Positions 14,951-18,334 of a stretch of DNA of 18,334 nt are shown here, one piece after another; position 1 is the first letter of the stretch, and each line of letters opens with the position of its first letter. The notes beneath the pieces were generated by a model, which saw only the letters and a list, made by a program, of their open reading frames with translations, searched no databases and was not told the origin of the DNA. The DNA is from DASYAN01 sp036501345 (lineage in GTDB: Bacteria; Chloroflexota; Ktedonobacteria; Ktedonobacterales; Ktedonobacteraceae). The position numbers and the translations under genes were made by a program. The stretch lies in the NCBI GenBank assembly GCA_036501345.1, contig DASYAN010000589.1, positions 1 through 18,334 of the forward strand, written 5' to 3'.

Positions 14951-17900
14951 TCAGTATACTGATGAGTGCAAATCAGTCGATACGACGCGTTCGTGGGGAG
15001 CAGTTGTGTGAAGAGAAACTTCACCCGCAAGCACGTCTCGACCAGTAGGGGAAAGACTCAGGCATTGATACGTCTCCTCGCTGGGAGAGTTTTCTTGTCC
15101 TGGCTTTCTGCGGTACTCTACTACAATGTATCCATGTTCTGTCAAATGTTGGATTTTATCACGCATATGCTGCTCTTTGATATGCTGAGTTTTGAGTGCG
15201 CCAAAATGTTCTGAATTCCGTGCGGTGGGATTGAGTAGATACTTTCTGCCATCACTGGTTTGACCAAAGGCTTCTCCTAACAACATTTTGATCAGTGTCT
15301 TTTGACTAAAATAGCCGTTGTGGTCACGTAGGGCTTCTAGTATCGCCATGGCTAGGTCTATGGTATATTCTTGTTGTGCCGAAGCTCTAAAGTGTATGTT
15401 CGCATCTATAATTTGCTCGTTCCATGGCACATCATAGCTTGGAGCACAGTGACCACATTTTCCACATAGAACTGTCTCTTCGCGTCCTGAAAGATAATTT
15501 TCTATAAATGCTCTCTGGCAACTGTCTTGCGGCTGATGAATATAATTTAACATTGTTTGCAGACGTTCTTCAAAACGTGCATAGCGTGAGTAAAAAAATG
15601 TGGATAATTCACGACATGCGGCTTCTTTTTCAGCGTGGGATAATGGTTGTAAGCTCAGAGTAATACCTCGAGCGTAAGGCCGAAAAATGCATGTTTCGGG
15701 ATTCATCTCACTTAAACGCTGGAGAAGATTCATGGCTTCAAATGCGTCGCCACCAGTTGCCATCCAATCTTTCGCCGAATAAGTGGTACGCAAGTTCATT
15801 GTATAGTTTGGGGCAATTGACGATGACTTACTTTTTGCAAGAAATTCTAATAGTCTTACCGCTGCACGTTGGTTTTGTTCATCATCAAACTGCGAGGCAA
15901 ATGCAGAAATTTCACCACTGAGTAGCACTCCAGCTTCGGTGATTACGTCAGGTCCTCGCCGCAGTAGTCCAACACGTTCTGCCCCATGAATGAGCACACG
16001 TATTGCTACTTCGTCAACCTCTAGCGTTTTGCTCAAATCTTCAAATGAAGTAATCATGTGTTCTTGCGAGAAAAAAGCATTTGCTTGTAGATCATCCAAC
16101 ATAGCTAACAATGCATAAATCTTTCCCACATCCTGCAGACCTTTGCGTGCGATGAAACGATGGGTGTTTTGTGTTGCTGTTGAATAGAGCAAGATAGCAT
16201 ATGCCTCTTGGCCATCTCTGCCAGCTCGGCCAGTTTCTTGCGCATAGGATTCTATTGAAGCAGGATGGTCATAATGAATAACAAAACGTATATTTTGTTT
16301 GTCGACTCCCATGCCAAACGCGTTTGTACAACAGACAACCTCTATTTCACCACCCATGAATAATTCCTGAATGTTGTGTCGTTCGGCTGTTCGTAGTCCA
16401 CCATGATAGGCATAGGCAGTAATATTGTTGGCTCGTAACAATTCAGCTATTTTTTCAGTTTTTGCTCGTGTCGCTACATAGATGATACCTGGGCCGCCTT
16501 TTTCACGATGCGCAAGAATTTGCCGAACTAGTTCGACTGCCCGCCGTTCTCCGTCGAGTGCATTTGTGTAGTGATACGTTCGATAGATCAAGTTCTCGCG
16601 TATATTTTTATTAGAATGAATTAATGGCTCTGGTAAACCCGCTGATTGCCGATTGTCGCTTGGAAAGTGTAATGCGGCTGTGATCTCTTTTTGTACTAGA
16701 GGCGTGGCTGTAGCAGTCAATGCATGGACAGGAATACGCTTGCTTATGAGCGAACTGAGCAAATGAGGAAGCTCTAGAAAATCTGGGCGGAAATCATGTC
16801 CCCAGGTAGAAATGCAGTGTGCCTCGTCTACCACTAGTTGCACGATGGGGAGCTGGACGAGTGTAGCTCTGAAGCGCGGATCACGTAAGCGTTCTGGAGC
16901 TACATAGAGCAGTTTTACCTTACCCATACGAGCCTCATTCAATACTTCTTCCTGCTCAGCTGAACTCATACCGCTAATCAAGCTATTAACCATGAACAAA
17001 CTAAACTGTTCACGCAATGTGGTCACTTGATCTCGTATAAGTGCTACGAGGGGAGAGATAACCAATGTACATCCCTGGCGCAGTAATGCTGGCAATTGGT
17101 AGGTCAGACTTTTGCCTGAGCCGGTTGGAGCCAGTGTTAGTACATCACGACCTGTAATAACAGCCTTTAATCCTTCCAATTGGAACGGACGTAGCTGGCG
17201 ATTCTCCCAGATGGCATGTAGTACACGTTCTATGCGTGGAAGTGCAATAGTTTCCCAATCACATTCCTCGATAATGTCAGACGGAAGCATATTCTGTTCA
17301 AGTGTTTCCTGTAGCTTATTCTGAGCGGCACGAGGTAGCTGGTTGGGGTCGAACTCCATTCCCATCCACTCGGCAATACGTCGGTACATTTCGCTATCAG
17401 ACTCATAACCGATAGTAGGATTGGGAAGTGCAGAGAGTACTTCACCCCGATACAGCGCACTTCGTAAGCGCTTGTCCAGCATGATGACTGCACCACGATC
17501 GTCACTTTTACGAATCAGACGCCCAAATCCTTGCTTAAACTGGAATAGGGCTCGTGGTAACATATATTCGTAGAAACTATCACCACCAGCTCTTTCAATC
17601 GTGGTCTGACGGGCTGCTTCTAGAGGATCTCCGAGCGACGGAAAGGGAAATTTTTCAATCAAGACATAGCTAAGCGAAGGACCTGGTACATTAACACCCT
17701 CCCATAGCGAACGCACTCCAAGCAGTGACACTTTTTCTTCAGTTTTAAAACGTTCAAGTGCCTCTGCTTCATCCTGTGTGAGCAGAGGAAAGCCTTGTTC
17801 ATCTAATGAATTAACAGCGCCTTCGTGTACTTGTTCCATCCGAGAACGTGCGGTGAATAATGTTAGTGTACGCCCGCCAAAAAATGGAATAAAGCGACGA

Positions 17901-18334
17901 AGCTCTGCTGCGACTGCCTCTGGATATGCCTTGCGTAAAGCTATATCACGAGGGGTGGGCAGATGATTGGGCATGAGAAATAGTGCTTGGGTATGATAGT
18001 CGAAGACATGGGGCAGCGTCTCCGTCATCAACCTATCTGCTGGTAGACGTGAAAGTCCTATTCGGTCGACGAAAAAGTTAAAGCTATCTTCCCAACTTGT
18101 AACAGTAGCCGAGGTGATGATTGCCGAGGCCAATTTTGACCAGAGATGAGCATGGAGTTGTGCTCCTACTGCAATAGGCATTCCGCTCAGGCTCCATATT
18201 GCGCTTTCAGGCTCGCCAGAATCAAAACGCACGATACGTACTGTCGTGTTATCATCGAAGAAGCGCCAGTACCAGGAGGCATCATGTGCTACTTCTCGCA
18301 ATTCTTCCACGATTGCTAAGCGTGTGCGCTCAGC
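14951..18334 (-). CDS. DinG/XPD-type helicase fused to a complete RecQ helicase (partial, N-terminus off the right edge)
   Basis: The frame is open to the window edge, so the true start is outside; the GTG at 18310 is internal. Counting from the edge, 1127 residues are visible. Residues about 1-345 are the C-terminal motor lobe of a DinG/XPD helicase: TSATVTS (74-80), LTLFTARSRMEQ (157-168), the motif V segment SLWEGVNVPG (209-218) with FPFPSLGDP, and the motif VI segment QFKQGFGRLIR (265-275). The Walker A, Walker B and any Fe-S cysteines of this motor would lie to the right. From about 365, a full RecQ follows: LRPFQLEGL, Walker A APTGSGKS (402-409), VVDEAHC (501-507), ALTATAT (538-544), QETGRAGRDG (699-708), zinc cysteines at 939, 957, 960 and 963, and an RQC-like winged helix (about 990-1100). 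DinG/XPD enzymes move 5' to 3' and RecQ 3' to 5' on DNA, so the chain may hold motors of opposite polarity acting in recombination or repair. No frameshift is seen at the junction. Confidence 0.9.
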   Translation of the reverse strand, partial: AERTRLAIVEELREVAHDASWYWRFFDDNTTVRIVRFDSGEPESAIWSLSGMPIAVGAQLHAHLWSKLASAIITSATVTSWEDSFNFFVDRIGLSRLPADRLMTETLPHVFDYHTQALFLMPNHLPTPRDIALRKAYPEAVAAELRRFIPFFGGRTLTLFTARSRMEQVHEGAVNSLDEQGFPLLTQDEAEALERFKTEEKVSLLGVRSLWEGVNVPGPSLSYVLIEKFPFPSLGDPLEAARQTTIERAGGDSFYEYMLPRALFQFKQGFGRLIRKSDDRGAVIMLDKRLRSALYRGEVLSALPNPTIGYESDSEMYRRIAEWMGMEFDPNQLPRAAQNKLQETLEQNMLPSDIIEECDWETIALPRIERVLHAIWENRQLRPFQLEGLKAVITGRDVLTLAPTGSGKSLTYQLPALLRQGCTLVISPLVALIRDQVTTLREQFSLFMVNSLISGMSSAEQEEVLNEARMGKVKLLYVAPERLRDPRFRATLVQLPIVQLVVDEAHCISTWGHDFRPDFLELPHLLSSLISKRIPVHALTATATPLVQKEITAALHFPSDNRQSAGLPEPLIHSNKNIRENLIYRTYHYTNALDGERRAVELVRQILAHREKGGPGIIYVATRAKTEKIAELLRANNITAYAYHGGLRTAERHNIQELFMGGEIEVVCCTNAFGMGVDKQNIRFVIHYDHPASIESYAQETGRAGRDGQEAYAILLYSTATQNTHRFIARKGLQDVGKIYALLAMLDDLQANAFFSQEHMITSFEDLSKTLEVDEVAIRVLIHGAERVGLLRRGPDVITEAGVLLSGEISAFASQFDDEQNQRAAVRLLEFLAKSKSSSIAPNYTMNLRTTYSAKDWMATGGDAFEAMNLLQRLSEMNPETCIFRPYARGITLSLQPLSHAEKEAACRELSTFFYSRYARFEERLQTMLNYIHQPQDSCQRAFIENYLSGREETVLCGKCGHCAPSYDVPWNEQIIDANIHFRASAQQEYTIDLAMAILEALRDHNGYFSQKTLIKMLLGEAFGQTSDGRKYLLNPTARNSEHFGALKTQHIKEQHMRDKIQHLTEHGYIVVEYRRKPGQENSPSEETYQCLSLSPTGRDVLAGEVSLHTTAPHERVVSTDLHSSVY

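Overview
The window carries about 18.3 kb of moderate-GC bacterial DNA in which every supported gene lies on the minus strand, so transcription runs from right to left. The gene content suggests a member of the Chloroflexota, class Ktedonobacteria: a Ser/Thr-kinase-like receptor with a long Ser/Thr-rich linker and a C-terminal sugar-binding-like ectodomain, PQQ-propeller proteins with CxxxWxC modules, a Tat-type NTF2-like protein, an Rpn/YhgA-type nuclease and a CtaG oxidase assembly factor. This assignment is inferred from gene style and was not checked by a search.

Right part (18334 to 12204): a large helicase gene enters from the right edge. Its visible 1127 codons contain the C-terminal motor lobe of a DinG/XPD-type helicase followed in the same reading frame by a complete RecQ helicase with its zinc site and a winged-helix tail. 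Next come an Rpn-family PD-(D/E)XK nuclease with its own extended -10 promoter, and a 518-residue protein of unknown function that looks like several winged-helix segments. These three may form a DNA-processing group, but the gaps of 123-152 bp argue against tight coupling.

Middle (11934 to 8626): a membrane-anchored pseudokinase is preceded by a well-formed promoter and a leader of about 150 nt with two hairpins. It lacks the VAIK lysine and the HRD aspartate, carries a duplicated 82-residue linker segment, and ends in a predicted extracellular domain resembling carbohydrate-binding modules. It is followed by a small exported NTF2/SnoaL-like protein.

Left part (8430 to 1): a glycan gene set, consisting of a processive-type family 2 glycosyltransferase (XagB/BcsA-like), a GT-C integral membrane glycosyltransferase, a membrane-anchored PQQ-type beta-propeller with two lectin-like modules (its start overlaps the preceding gene by 14 bp), and a membrane-anchored TIM-barrel glycoside hydrolase-like protein. 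Together these could make, export, bind and trim a cell-surface polysaccharide. The window ends inside ctaG, a cytochrome c oxidase assembly factor with its own likely promoter; it probably begins a respiratory gene group off the left edge.

The items most worth following are the DinG-RecQ fusion, which would put motors of opposite polarity in one chain, and the pseudokinase receptor next to the glycan locus. No tRNA, rRNA, CRISPR array, insertion sequence or phage gene was seen.
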